From Pseudomonas paraglycinae (GTDB lineage: Bacteria; Pseudomonadota; Gammaproteobacteria; Pseudomonadales; Pseudomonadaceae), in the NCBI RefSeq assembly GCF_021601625.1, contig NZ_BQHR01000003.1, forward strand, positions 310,001 to 374,000: DNA of 64,000 nucleotides, written 5' to 3'. The notes under the pieces were generated by a model that worked only from the letters and a program-made list of their open reading frames with translations, was not told the DNA's origin and made no database searches. The translations under genes were made by a program, and so were the position numbers. Position 1 is the stretch's first letter. Each line of letters starts with the position of its first letter. Positions 37,801 to 45,188 of this stretch are shown here, in pieces.

Positions 37801-38327
37801 CCATGACCGCCTACGCCGACAGCAAGGAGAACTGGTTCAACCGGCTCTACGACAAGGCGCTCAACGGCTACGCGCGGATCGAAGCCCAGGGCTATTGCAC
37901 CAACCCGGTGTGCCACCGCATCACCTTCATGTACGCCTCGCTGTATCGCCACGACACCCTCAACGAAACCCTGCACGACAACCTGCACGAGCTGTTCGGC
38001 GAGTCGAACATCGAGACCTTCGAGCACCTGGCGCTGATCGTGCGCAAAGGGCATCTGGTGGATTTCAAAGGGCGCGACGTGTACATGCCGCACTTTGATC
38101 GGCTGACCATGCCGATCTGCTTCATCAGCGGCGCCGACAACCAGTGTTATTTGCCGGAGAGCACGCTCAAGACCTATCAGCGGGTTTGTGAGAAGTACGG
38201 GCCGGAGCGTTACAGCCGGCATGTGGTGCCGGGTTACGGCCATATCGATTGCATGTTCGGCAAGAACGCGGTGGTCGATGTGTATCCGATCATCCTTGAA
38301 CACCTGGAGAAAACAGCCCTCGGATAG
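34875..38327 (+). CDS. GMC oxidoreductase fused to an alpha/beta hydrolase
   Basis: A 1150-residue two-enzyme fusion. Residues 1-570 form a GMC/cholesterol-oxidase-like FAD domain: VIGSGYGGGIAASRL at 18-32, an Fe-S-like cysteine run LPCNHCGDCVSGCNNK (about 201-216), and SVHPLGGCVMG with AVNPLLTISA near the end. A linker domain of about 230 residues follows. An alpha/beta hydrolase starts at VMLVHGLGVGSN (about 839); its nucleophile position is Cys922 (VHCYGA), with Asp1088 and His1123 (GYGHID) completing a triad. There is no signal peptide. Such fusions are annotated as cholesterol-oxidase-like; the real substrate is unknown. First of three same-strand genes. Confidence 0.85.
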   Translation: MTRIATPISEIKEHYDVIVIGSGYGGGIAASRLSRAGKKVCLLERGREIQPGEYPNTMIAATEELQVHDPDGHIGSRTGLFDLHVNAQQNVVVGCGLGGTSLINANVSLEPTVDVFQDPRWPLAVREDHDGLLKEGYAKAREMLKPNPYPSTSPNLPKLDANKKSADFLKQGAHFYKPPINVTFDKLPNNLNHVGVEQLPCNHCGDCVSGCNNKAKNTTLMNYLPDATNHGAEIFCQAQVRHLERDGNGWIVHFQYLDSGREKFDAPTLFVKADIVVVSAGTLGSTEILLRSRDKGLVMSGQLGENMSGNGDILGFGHNCEQTINGIGFGAHSAKEMQPVGPCITSIIDMRTEGDRSSRMVIEEGSIPGALGRPMVPAMAGFAEMIGKPTDDSFSGKVKYKEREAESFLRGPYHGALHNMQTYLIMSHDSGQGRMVLDSKDQLRIDWPGVGEQENFKIGNERLYQSTKALGGIWVENPIWTKLLKHSIVSVHPLGGCVMGEDAAQGVVNHKGQVFSGASGTDVYANLYVTDGAVIPTSLAVNPLLTISAVSERNMGLLAADRGWTIDYTLPSAPRKQTAPPTLGVQFTETMKGYFSRAFTAAQSTDLKVYEAAAKRGEADNSPIDFTLTITANDLNRMIKEPEHAATIVGTVIAPALSPEPLTASNGVFNLFEQFEQQVDTRHMKYDMKLTAEDGHDYFFSAFKTVPEDNGVLNIWHDTSTLYVTLYRGPDKSGEVIGSGVMHIKPTDFAKQMTTMKVLNARNERERIEGLARFGKFFAGILWESYGGVFAGDKYFNPDAPPRLKRPLDAPTPAVHFFPTEDGVQLRLTRYQAGSKGPVMLVHGLGVGSNIFSTDTIQTNLLEFLCKHDYDVWLLDFRVSILLPASKKEWNGDQIAQYDFKAAIAQIQQETRARDVQCVVHCYGATTFFMSLLAGLQGVRSVVCSQIAADTVVATATGLKAGLHLPGMLDAIGIKSMTAYADSKENWFNRLYDKALNGYARIEAQGYCTNPVCHRITFMYASLYRHDTLNETLHDNLHELFGESNIETFEHLALIVRKGHLVDFKGRDVYMPHFDRLTMPICFISGADNQCYLPESTLKTYQRVCEKYGPERYSRHVVPGYGHIDCMFGKNAVVDVYPIILEHLEKTALG

Positions 38328-38340
38328 CCCCGATCGTGTC

Positions 38341-38413
38341 GATCGTTCCCACGCTCTGCGTGGGAACGCCGCCATGGACGCTCTGCGTCCGCTTTTGTGA
38401 CGCGGAGCGTCAC
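38341..38413. repeat. Palindrome cluster of the GTTCCCACGC family
   Basis: CGTTCCCACGCTCTGCGTGG hairpin (38341-38368) followed by GACGCTCTGCGTC (38377-38389) and GTGACGCGGAGCGTCAC (38397-38413). The same GTTCCCACGC palindrome recurs at 41637 and 60963. It lies between the GMC fusion and the cytochrome gene. Confidence 0.75.
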
Positions 38414-38474
38414 GAGATGCATTCCCTCGCGGACGGTTCGACGCTTCGACGGGGGAACGATCTGGGGAACTGAT

Positions 38475-40343
38475 ATGGACAGCTACATCCGCTGGTTTCA
38501 ACGCTTCATCTGGCTCGGCATTGCGATGAACATGGTGTTCGCGATCCCGGCGCTGTTCGCGCCGGGGTTGCTGACATCGGTGGTCGGCCTGCCGCCGCAA
38601 CTCTCCGACCCGTGGCTGGAAAACGCCGGGATGCTGCTGGTGGGCATCAGCGTGTTCTACATGCCTTCGGGCTTCAACGCGCCGCGCTACGTGGTGCATT
38701 CCTGGCTGTGCGTGCTGACGCGGCTGATCGCCGTGGCGTTCTGGATCTACCTGATCAACACCAGCAGCCAGGGCTCGGTGTTCGTGCCGATGCTGATGGG
38801 CGACCTGAGTTTCTTCCTGATCCTCGGCATCCTGCTGTACCTCGGCACCACCCCTGAAAACCGACCGCTGACGCTGCTCTGTGACGGCTGGCGCGAATGG
38901 CGCGCAGCGTGGGCGCGGCAGTGGCAGAGTCACGCGTTCAAGGTCGGCACGCTGGTCGTGGTGTCGCTGCTGGCGTTCATCGGTTACCAGACCTGGTATC
39001 AGATGCTGCGCGTGGTGCCGGAGCAGGATTACGCCTCCGACGAAGATCACTATAAATACGCCGCCATCGGTCTCGGTATCGAAGCGCGAATTCCGTATTA
39101 CCTGTTCTCCGTGCTGCCGCAGATGTGCCCGGAAAAACTGCCGAAACCCGGTGGCTGGGAAGTCTTCGGTTTCCTGTTCGAGAACGGCAAGGACCTGCCG
39201 ATCGGCATGGCCAAGCGGCAGATCGGCTACCCGACCGTCGAGCCGAACTGCGCGCTGTGCCACACCGGCTCCTACCGGGCGAATGCCAGCGACGTCGCAG
39301 TCAACGTGCCGAGTGCACCGGCCAACACCCTGCAACTGCAGGCCTTCCAGTGGTTCGCCTACGATTGCGCCAGCGATCCGAAATTCACCACCGACGCAGT
39401 GATGGCGGCAATCAACAGCAAATTCCAGCTGGGCTTTTTCGAGAAGCTCTACAACCGTTACCTGATCATCCCGATGGCCAAGACCGCGCTGCTCAAACAG
39501 AAGCAGGCCTACGCCTGGCAGAAACTGCGCCCGCAACAGGGACCGGGGCGCACCGACACCTTCAACCCGACGAAAATGGTGGTGTTCGGCTTCCCGGATG
39601 ACTCGACCATCGGCACCGTCGACCTGCCGCAAGTGTGGAATCAGAAACCCCGGGAATCGATGTACCTGCACTGGGACGGCAATAACAACAAGATCCACGA
39701 GCGCAACTACGCGGCTGCGATGGCCGTGGGCGCGACGCCGGAATCGGTGCTGCCGCCGAGTTTCAACCGGGTGACCAACTGGCTGCTTGGGCACAAGGCG
39801 CCGGCGTGGCCGTGGGCACTGGATCAGGCCAAGGTAGCTCAGGGCAAACCGGTGTGGGAGGCTAACTGCGCGGGTTGTCACGATTTCGGTCGCGTCGACA
39901 CCGGGCAGGTCACCACCAACATCGACCAGCTCGGCACCGATCCGCACCGGCTGAACTCGTTCACCACCGGGCTGGTGGCGGCCTTCCACACCTTCAAGAA
40001 ACCGCCGTTCGATTTCGGTGCCTACCGCAAGACCCAGAGCTACAGCAACACGCCCACCGACGGCATCTGGCTGCGCGCGCCGTACCTGCACAACGGCTCG
40101 GTGCCGACCCTGTGGGACTTGCTGCAACCGCCGGAAAAACGTCCGCAGGTGTTCATCACCGGCTCCGATGTCTACGACCCGGTCAACGTCGGCTTCGTCA
40201 CCAGCGGCGCCCAGGCCAAAGCCTCGGCGGACTTCACGTACGACACGCGCCTGGAAGGCAATCACAACAGCGGTCACCTGTACGGCACGACGCTGTCGGA
40301 CGACGACAAGCGTGCGCTGATCGAATTCATGAAAACCCTGTGA
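38475..40343 (+). CDS. Membrane-anchored di-haem c-type cytochrome
   Basis: A 622-residue protein with four to five N-terminal TM helices (residues about 8-175; MDSYIRWFQRFIWLGIAMNM). A periplasmic part with two haem motifs follows: Cys259-Ala-Leu-Cys262-His263 and Cys465-Ala-Gly-Cys468-His469. The C-terminus carries IWLRAPYLHNGSVPTLWDLL, a motif common in di-haem cytochrome peroxidase/RoxA-like proteins. GGGGAA precedes the ATG. It is a likely electron acceptor for the upstream GMC enzyme. Confidence 0.85.
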   Translation: MDSYIRWFQRFIWLGIAMNMVFAIPALFAPGLLTSVVGLPPQLSDPWLENAGMLLVGISVFYMPSGFNAPRYVVHSWLCVLTRLIAVAFWIYLINTSSQGSVFVPMLMGDLSFFLILGILLYLGTTPENRPLTLLCDGWREWRAAWARQWQSHAFKVGTLVVVSLLAFIGYQTWYQMLRVVPEQDYASDEDHYKYAAIGLGIEARIPYYLFSVLPQMCPEKLPKPGGWEVFGFLFENGKDLPIGMAKRQIGYPTVEPNCALCHTGSYRANASDVAVNVPSAPANTLQLQAFQWFAYDCASDPKFTTDAVMAAINSKFQLGFFEKLYNRYLIIPMAKTALLKQKQAYAWQKLRPQQGPGRTDTFNPTKMVVFGFPDDSTIGTVDLPQVWNQKPRESMYLHWDGNNNKIHERNYAAAMAVGATPESVLPPSFNRVTNWLLGHKAPAWPWALDQAKVAQGKPVWEANCAGCHDFGRVDTGQVTTNIDQLGTDPHRLNSFTTGLVAAFHTFKKPPFDFGAYRKTQSYSNTPTDGIWLRAPYLHNGSVPTLWDLLQPPEKRPQVFITGSDVYDPVNVGFVTSGAQAKASADFTYDTRLEGNHNSGHLYGTTLSDDDKRALIEFMKTL

Positions 40344-40368
40344 ACCCTTACGGATAGAGGATTACGCC

Positions 40369-41613
40369 ATGTCAGCGGTCGGACATCTGAAACACGAATA
40401 CGACAAGGTCAAGCTGCGCCTGCACGGCTTGTTCACGCGCATCGAAATGGCCTGGATGAAGCTCATCAGCGAACTCGAACCCAAGGAATTCGAGGCCATC
40501 ATCAAGTTGCTCCAGCGCGGTCACGATCAGGCGCAATACGTGCTCAAGCACGGCGAGTTGCCGGACGACGAGCCGGCGGTGCCATGGGAATTGGCCCACG
40601 GTTTGTCAATCCTGCGTATCGGCAACGCGACGCCGCTGCCGCAATCGCCCGATCAACTACAAACCAAGGTACTCAAGGACGGCACGCTGCTGGGCTGTCG
40701 CAAATGGGAGCTGCTGGATCTGCTGTGGAGCGAGGCGCTGCTCAAGTGGATCGAAAACCTGCGCCATCACGCGACCTTCGGCACCGATCCGGCGCTGGTG
40801 ACAATGGATCGCGAAGTGACGCTGGCAATTGCCGGCGACTGGGGCACCGGGCCGTTCAACAGCCATGCGCCGGCGGTATCGGTGGCCAACCAGATGCAAC
40901 TGGCCAATGCCGATTTCACCATTCACCTGGGGGACGTTTATTACGCCGGCACCCACTCTCAGGAGGACACCGACATGGCGGGCTGGCCGATGGGCACCCA
41001 TGGTTCGTTCACCCTCAATTCCAACCACGAGATGTACAGCGGCGCCCACGGCTATTTCAAGGAACTGGCCGCGCGTTTTCCGGGGCAGCAGGGCACCAGC
41101 TACTTTGCCCTGATCAACGACGACTGGCTGATTGTCGGACTGGACACGGCGTACGCCTCGGACGTCATGAACCTGTACATGGATGGCACCCTGAACAAGC
41201 CGCAGATCGAGTGGATGAAAGGTCTGCCCAAACGCAAGAAACTCATGGTGCTCAGCCACCATCAGGGCTTCGACATCACCGGGCACAACAAGACCGCGCT
41301 GTATCAACCGGTGTGCGATGCGCTGGGGCGTGAGCCGGATTACTGGTATTGGGGGCATCTGCACAATGGCATCGTCTATGCGCCGCAGGGTGGGCTGCAT
41401 GCGCGCTGTGCCGGGCATGGAGCGATTCCCTATGGCACCACCAGCGAACTGAACGGGCATTCGCGGGTGCTGTTTTCGGAGACGCAGGATGCCAACGATC
41501 CGGACTATCCGCTGCGGGTGTTGAATGGGTACGCGAAGATCAGGTTGGTGGGGGAGGAGATTTTCGAGGAGTTTATCGGGGAGGATGGCTCGGTAAGGTG
41601 GTCATCGCAATGA
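40369..41613 (+). CDS. Calcineurin-like metallophosphoesterase
   Basis: A 414-residue protein with the metallophosphoesterase motifs in order: GDWG (about 155), HLGDVYYAG (about 185), NSNHE (about 220), LSHHQG (about 291) and WGHLHN (about 325). It has no signal peptide; the first 130 residues are a helical extension of unknown role. It starts 25 bases after the cytochrome stop, so the three genes are probably one operon. The substrate (phospholipid, nucleotide or phosphoprotein) cannot be told. Confidence 0.85.
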   Translation: MSAVGHLKHEYDKVKLRLHGLFTRIEMAWMKLISELEPKEFEAIIKLLQRGHDQAQYVLKHGELPDDEPAVPWELAHGLSILRIGNATPLPQSPDQLQTKVLKDGTLLGCRKWELLDLLWSEALLKWIENLRHHATFGTDPALVTMDREVTLAIAGDWGTGPFNSHAPAVSVANQMQLANADFTIHLGDVYYAGTHSQEDTDMAGWPMGTHGSFTLNSNHEMYSGAHGYFKELAARFPGQQGTSYFALINDDWLIVGLDTAYASDVMNLYMDGTLNKPQIEWMKGLPKRKKLMVLSHHQGFDITGHNKTALYQPVCDALGREPDYWYWGHLHNGIVYAPQGGLHARCAGHGAIPYGTTSELNGHSRVLFSETQDANDPDYPLRVLNGYAKIRLVGEEIFEEFIGEDGSVRWSSQ

Positions 41614-41636
41614 TGCGGTTGCTATAAGGACGCCAT

Positions 41637-41667
41637 GATCGTTCCCACGCAGAGCGTGGGAATGATC
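41637..41667. repeat. GTTCCCACGC-family palindrome
   Basis: GATCGTTCCCACGC / GCGTGGGAATGATC stem with a three-base loop (AGA), between the convergent phosphoesterase and gbcA. It may act as a bidirectional transcript end, although it has no T-run. Confidence 0.75.
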
Positions 41668-41679
41668 GGTCAGATGCAA

Positions 41680-42972
41680 TCAGCCTTGGACCGGCACGCC
41701 TTTGAGGTATGGCGCAGGCTCGGCGCCGAGATTGCTCAGCATCCGCTCGCTGTACCAATCCACGAAATTGACCACGCCGAACTCATAGGTCTTGGAGTAC
41801 GGGCCCGGCTGGTACGCCGTGGAGTTGATCCCGCGCTGGTTCTCTTCGGCCAGACGACGGTCCTGATCGTTGGTCGCGTCCCACACCTTGCGCATGCGTT
41901 CGACGTCGTAATCCACGCCTTCGACCGCATCCTTGTGCACCAGCCATTTGGTGGTGACCATGGTTTCCTGAGCGCTGATCGGCCAAACGGTGAACACGAT
42001 GATGTGGTCGCCCATGCAGTGGTTCCACGAGTGCGGCAGGTGCAGGATGCGCATCGAGCCCAGGTCCGGGTTCTTGATCCGTCCCATCAGCTTGGCGCAG
42101 CCCTGTTTGCCGTCCATGGTCATCGACACGGTGCCCTTGAGCAGCGGCATGCGCACGATGCGGTTGCGCAGGCCGAAACTGGCGTGGGCGTAAGGGATCT
42201 TCTCGGCTTCCCAGGCAGCGGCGGAGGCGGCGACGTGATCCTTGAACGCCTGATCGGCACGCGGGTCGGTGACGTCGTCCCATTCCAGCAGGGTTTTCAA
42301 CAGTTCCGGGTGAGAACCGCTGCAGTGGTAGCACTCGCGGTTGTTTTCCAGCACCAGTTTCCAGTTGGCCTTTTCCATCAAGGTGGTGGTAATCGCCACC
42401 TTGGTGTTCTCCATGTCGTACGGTTCCATGTAGTGGTTCAGGGTCGACAGGAAGTCATCGATGGCCGGCGGGTTCTCAGCCAGGCTGATGAAGATGTAGC
42501 CGCCGGCAGTCTTCACGTTCACCGGTTTGAGGCCGTACTGCTTCATGTCGAAGTCGGCGCCCATTTCGGTGCCGGCGAACAGCAGGCGACCGTCCAGCTC
42601 GTACGTCCACTGGTGGTAGTGGCAGACCAGTTTGGCGACCTTGCCCTTGTCGCTGGTGCACAGGCGCGAGCCACGGTGACGGCAGACGTTGTGGAACGCG
42701 TGCACCACGCCTTCGGCGCCGCGAATCACGATGATCGGGTTCTTGCCGATCTGCAGGGTGATGTAGTTGCCCTTGGCCGGGATTTCGCAGGTCATGCCGG
42801 CGATCAACCACTCTTTCTGGAAGATCTCCTGCATGTCGATATCGAACAGCCGCTCGTCACTGTAGAACGGTTGCGGCAGGGAATAGGTGCGCTCCCGTTC
42901 CTGGAGCATTTGTGCGGTGGCCTTGCGTGCGGGTTCCAGCGGGTCGCCCAGGCTGATTTTTGCGGTGTCCAT
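41680..42972 (-). CDS. gbcA: Glycine betaine demethylase, Rieske oxygenase subunit
   Basis: A 430-residue ring-hydroxylating-oxygenase-type protein. The Rieske ligands are in CRHRGSRLC (first Cys-x-His) and CHYHQW (Cys-x2-His), near residues 90-115. The mononuclear iron histidines are in ECYHCSGSHPEL (about 205). It removes a methyl group from glycine betaine, giving dimethylglycine and formaldehyde, with GbcB as reductase. The start MDTAKISLGDPLEPA has GAGGA at eight bases; an ATG seven codons upstream is unlikely. It is divergent from gbcB. Confidence 0.96.
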   Translation of the reverse strand: MDTAKISLGDPLEPARKATAQMLQERERTYSLPQPFYSDERLFDIDMQEIFQKEWLIAGMTCEIPAKGNYITLQIGKNPIIVIRGAEGVVHAFHNVCRHRGSRLCTSDKGKVAKLVCHYHQWTYELDGRLLFAGTEMGADFDMKQYGLKPVNVKTAGGYIFISLAENPPAIDDFLSTLNHYMEPYDMENTKVAITTTLMEKANWKLVLENNRECYHCSGSHPELLKTLLEWDDVTDPRADQAFKDHVAASAAAWEAEKIPYAHASFGLRNRIVRMPLLKGTVSMTMDGKQGCAKLMGRIKNPDLGSMRILHLPHSWNHCMGDHIIVFTVWPISAQETMVTTKWLVHKDAVEGVDYDVERMRKVWDATNDQDRRLAEENQRGINSTAYQPGPYSKTYEFGVVNFVDWYSERMLSNLGAEPAPYLKGVPVQG

Positions 42973-43165
42973 CGATGTAATCCTCAAGGCCATCTGCGTG
43001 GCCGCGAAAGTGGCTGATCGGGTGTGCGGCTAAGGGGTGCTACGCAAGGTGTAAAGAATCTGTTTGTGTTGGGGCGAGTGTGGGGCCGCCGCAGGCGAGA
43101 ACCTTATCCATGGGCGACATGGTGCAATCTGTTCCCGACGCGCAACCCCCGGTGGTTGGGGGCTG

Positions 43166-43200
43166 GTCGCGATAAGTATGTCAATGTCGCGGATAGGTAA
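43166..43200. promoter_or_regulatory. Candidate GbdR operator in the gbcA-gbcB intergenic region
   Basis: GTCGCGATAAGTA at 43166 and GTCGCGGATAGGTA at 43186 form a direct repeat with a 20-bp pitch. They resemble the 21-bp pair upstream of cbcX. It is 67 bases from gbcB and about 195 from gbcA, both known GbdR targets. Confidence 0.6.
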
Positions 43201-43265
43201 ACGGGGCGTTCGCGCTATACGCAGAATCGCCACATGAAGGCCGACAGTCGGCCGTGGAGAACAGC

Positions 43266-44366
43266 ATGTCGAACAGCTTCCTGAATCCGGTCACCACCCA
43301 GACCTGGGCCAATGGCCGACACATCGTCCGTTGCGTCAAAGTCATCCAGGAAACCTGGGATGTGCGCACCTTCTGCTTCATGGCCGACCAGCCGATCCTG
43401 TTCTTCTTCAAGCCCGGACAGTTCGTGACCCTGGAGCTGGAGATCGAAGGCCAGCCGATCATGCGTTCGTACACCATCTCCAGCTCGCCGTCGGTGCCGT
43501 ACAGCTTTTCGGTGACCATCAAGCGCGTGCCGGGGGGCAAGGTCTCCAACTGGTTGCACGACACCCTGCATGAAGGCCAGGAGCTGGCGGTGCACGGGCC
43601 GGTCGGGCTGTTCAACGCCATCGACTTCCCGAGCCCGAAAGTGCTGTACCTGAGCGGTGGCGTCGGTATCACCCCGGTGATGTCCATGGCGCGCTGGTTC
43701 TACGACACCAACGGCAACGTCGACATGACGTTCATCCACAGCGCTCGCTCACCGAAAGACATCATTTACCACCGCGAGCTGGAACACATGGCGTCGCGGA
43801 TCGACAACTTCAGCCTGCACCTGATCTGCGAGAAGCATGGACTGGGCGAGCCGTGGGCCGGCTATCGCGGCTACCTCAACCACAAGATGCTGGAACTGAT
43901 GGTGCCGGACTTCCTCGAGCGCGAAGTCTTCTGCTGCGGCCCGACGCCGTACATGACCGCGGTCAAACGCCTGCTGGAAAACGCCGGCTACGACATGAAG
44001 CGCTATCACGAGGAATCCTTCGGCGCCACGCCGCCGGAAGCCCGTGCCGATGCGGTGGAGCAGGCCGAACAGGCGGCGGAAGCACCGGAAGTCCCGGCGG
44101 CGGATCTGCACCTGGTGGAATTCACCTCTTCGGACAAGAGCATCCGTGTCGCACCGGGCGAGACTGTGCATGCGGCGGCTGCCAAGGTCGGCCTGATGAT
44201 CCCGAAAGCCTGCGGCATGGGGATCTGCGGGACGTGCAAGGTGCTCAAGCTGGGCGGCGAAGTGGAGATGGATCACAACGGCGGGATCACCGAGGACGAC
44301 GAGGCGGAGGGGTACATTCTTTCTTGCTGCAGTGTGCCGAAGGGGGATGTTCGGATCGAGTTTTAA
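43266..44366 (+). CDS. gbcB: Glycine betaine demethylase, reductase subunit
   Basis: A 366-residue ferredoxin-NAD(P) reductase type protein. The flavin-binding RSYTISSSPS is near residue 68 and the nucleotide-binding GGVGITPVMSMAR near 132. The C-terminal plant-type [2Fe-2S] domain holds CGMGICGTCKV plus a later Cys (ILSCCSV). It passes electrons from NAD(P)H to GbcA. The ATG at 43266 has GGAGA at six bases; an in-frame GTG at 43254 is less likely. Confidence 0.95.
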   Translation: MSNSFLNPVTTQTWANGRHIVRCVKVIQETWDVRTFCFMADQPILFFFKPGQFVTLELEIEGQPIMRSYTISSSPSVPYSFSVTIKRVPGGKVSNWLHDTLHEGQELAVHGPVGLFNAIDFPSPKVLYLSGGVGITPVMSMARWFYDTNGNVDMTFIHSARSPKDIIYHRELEHMASRIDNFSLHLICEKHGLGEPWAGYRGYLNHKMLELMVPDFLEREVFCCGPTPYMTAVKRLLENAGYDMKRYHEESFGATPPEARADAVEQAEQAAEAPEVPAADLHLVEFTSSDKSIRVAPGETVHAAAAKVGLMIPKACGMGICGTCKVLKLGGEVEMDHNGGITEDDEAEGYILSCCSVPKGDVRIEF

Positions 44367-44382
44367 GTAGGTTTGCACTTAG

Positions 44383-44409
44383 GGCGATCTCCTCTTTGAG
44401 GAAATCGCC
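44383..44409. terminator. Hairpin after gbcB
   Basis: GGCGATCTCCTC / GAGGAAATCGCC stem with one mismatch and a three-T loop, 17 bases past the gbcB stop, without a T-run. It sits at the boundary to the low-GC immunity gene, which converges. Confidence 0.5.
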
Positions 44410-44423
44410 TGGAAAATGCGATT

Positions 44424-45188
44424 TCAAATCAGTCCGGACATGGCGAGCAAGGCAAAGCCCACGAACGTAAAGCCAAATATTTGCTGGCATTTATTCAGTT
44501 TAAGCAAGTCGCGTTTGAGTTTCGGTGGGAAATTCTTAACGTCTCTTGCGCTTACTTTGCCTTGGGAAATATACCGTGAAGGGTTTTTTAGGATGCCAGA
44601 AATCTCTCCCAACATATAAATTCGCCCCCCCAAGCCCGCTTGCCATAGCATGAACAGAGACGAGGTGATCGAGCTGTTTTTAAGGCTGGTAAGGATTATT
44701 TCTAGTCTTCTATTGGCGACATAAAGCAAAATTCCATTTACTAATAACAGACCTGTGAAGCTCACTATTGTCATAATTACTATTGGGTTTATTGCGATGT
44801 CTTGCATATCTTCTATATATGCGACTAACCCCAGGCATATCATGATTGCGTAAAAAATTAATACGAGTCTGTATAAGGTGATTAATTTTTTTCTAAGTTT
44901 TCGTGGGAAGTTTTCAAAGTCTTTCGCGCAAAGCTTTCCGGTATGAATATAAATCGCAGGGCTTCTCATGATGGCGAACACTTCTCCCATCATGTAAATT
45001 CTGCCCCAAGGTCCTCCGTGCCAAAGTATTGTTATTTTGCTCGAAATTGAACTGTTTGTTAGGTGGCTTAATATGGTTTCGGTTTTTGTTTTGGCGACAT
45101 ACAACATCACGCCTATCAGCGTAAATATACCGATGAAATCTACAATGCCGATCAACAACAATATTTTCTCTGTAATGCAAAGAATCAT
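44424..45188 (-). CDS. Putative immunity protein to the T6SS effector (duplicated membrane module)
   Basis: A 254-residue integral membrane protein with at least four TM helices (near 7-30, 105-125, 135-158 and 230-252). The two halves repeat each other: VMLYVAKTKTETIL...NSSISS...GGRIYMMGE-type text in half one returns as ILLYVANRRLEIIL...NSSITS...GGRIYMLGE in half two, each ending in KDFENFPRKLRKKL / RDVKNFPPKLKRDL. The gene is strikingly AT-rich against its neighbours. Its ATG overlaps the effector stop by four bases, the usual layout of an immunity gene. Immunity function is inferred from context. Confidence 0.7.
   Translation of the reverse strand: MILCITEKILLLIGIVDFIGIFTLIGVMLYVAKTKTETILSHLTNSSISSKITILWHGGPWGRIYMMGEVFAIMRSPAIYIHTGKLCAKDFENFPRKLRKKLITLYRLVLIFYAIMICLGLVAYIEDMQDIAINPIVIMTIVSFTGLLLVNGILLYVANRRLEIILTSLKNSSITSSLFMLWQAGLGGRIYMLGEISGILKNPSRYISQGKVSARDVKNFPPKLKRDLLKLNKCQQIFGFTFVGFALLAMSGLI

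Noticed and set aside
36486-40277. Minus-strand open frame of about 1260 codons opposite the GMC fusion and cytochrome genes
   Set aside because: Antisense shadow; both plus-strand genes have clear catalytic or haem motifs and ribosome sites.
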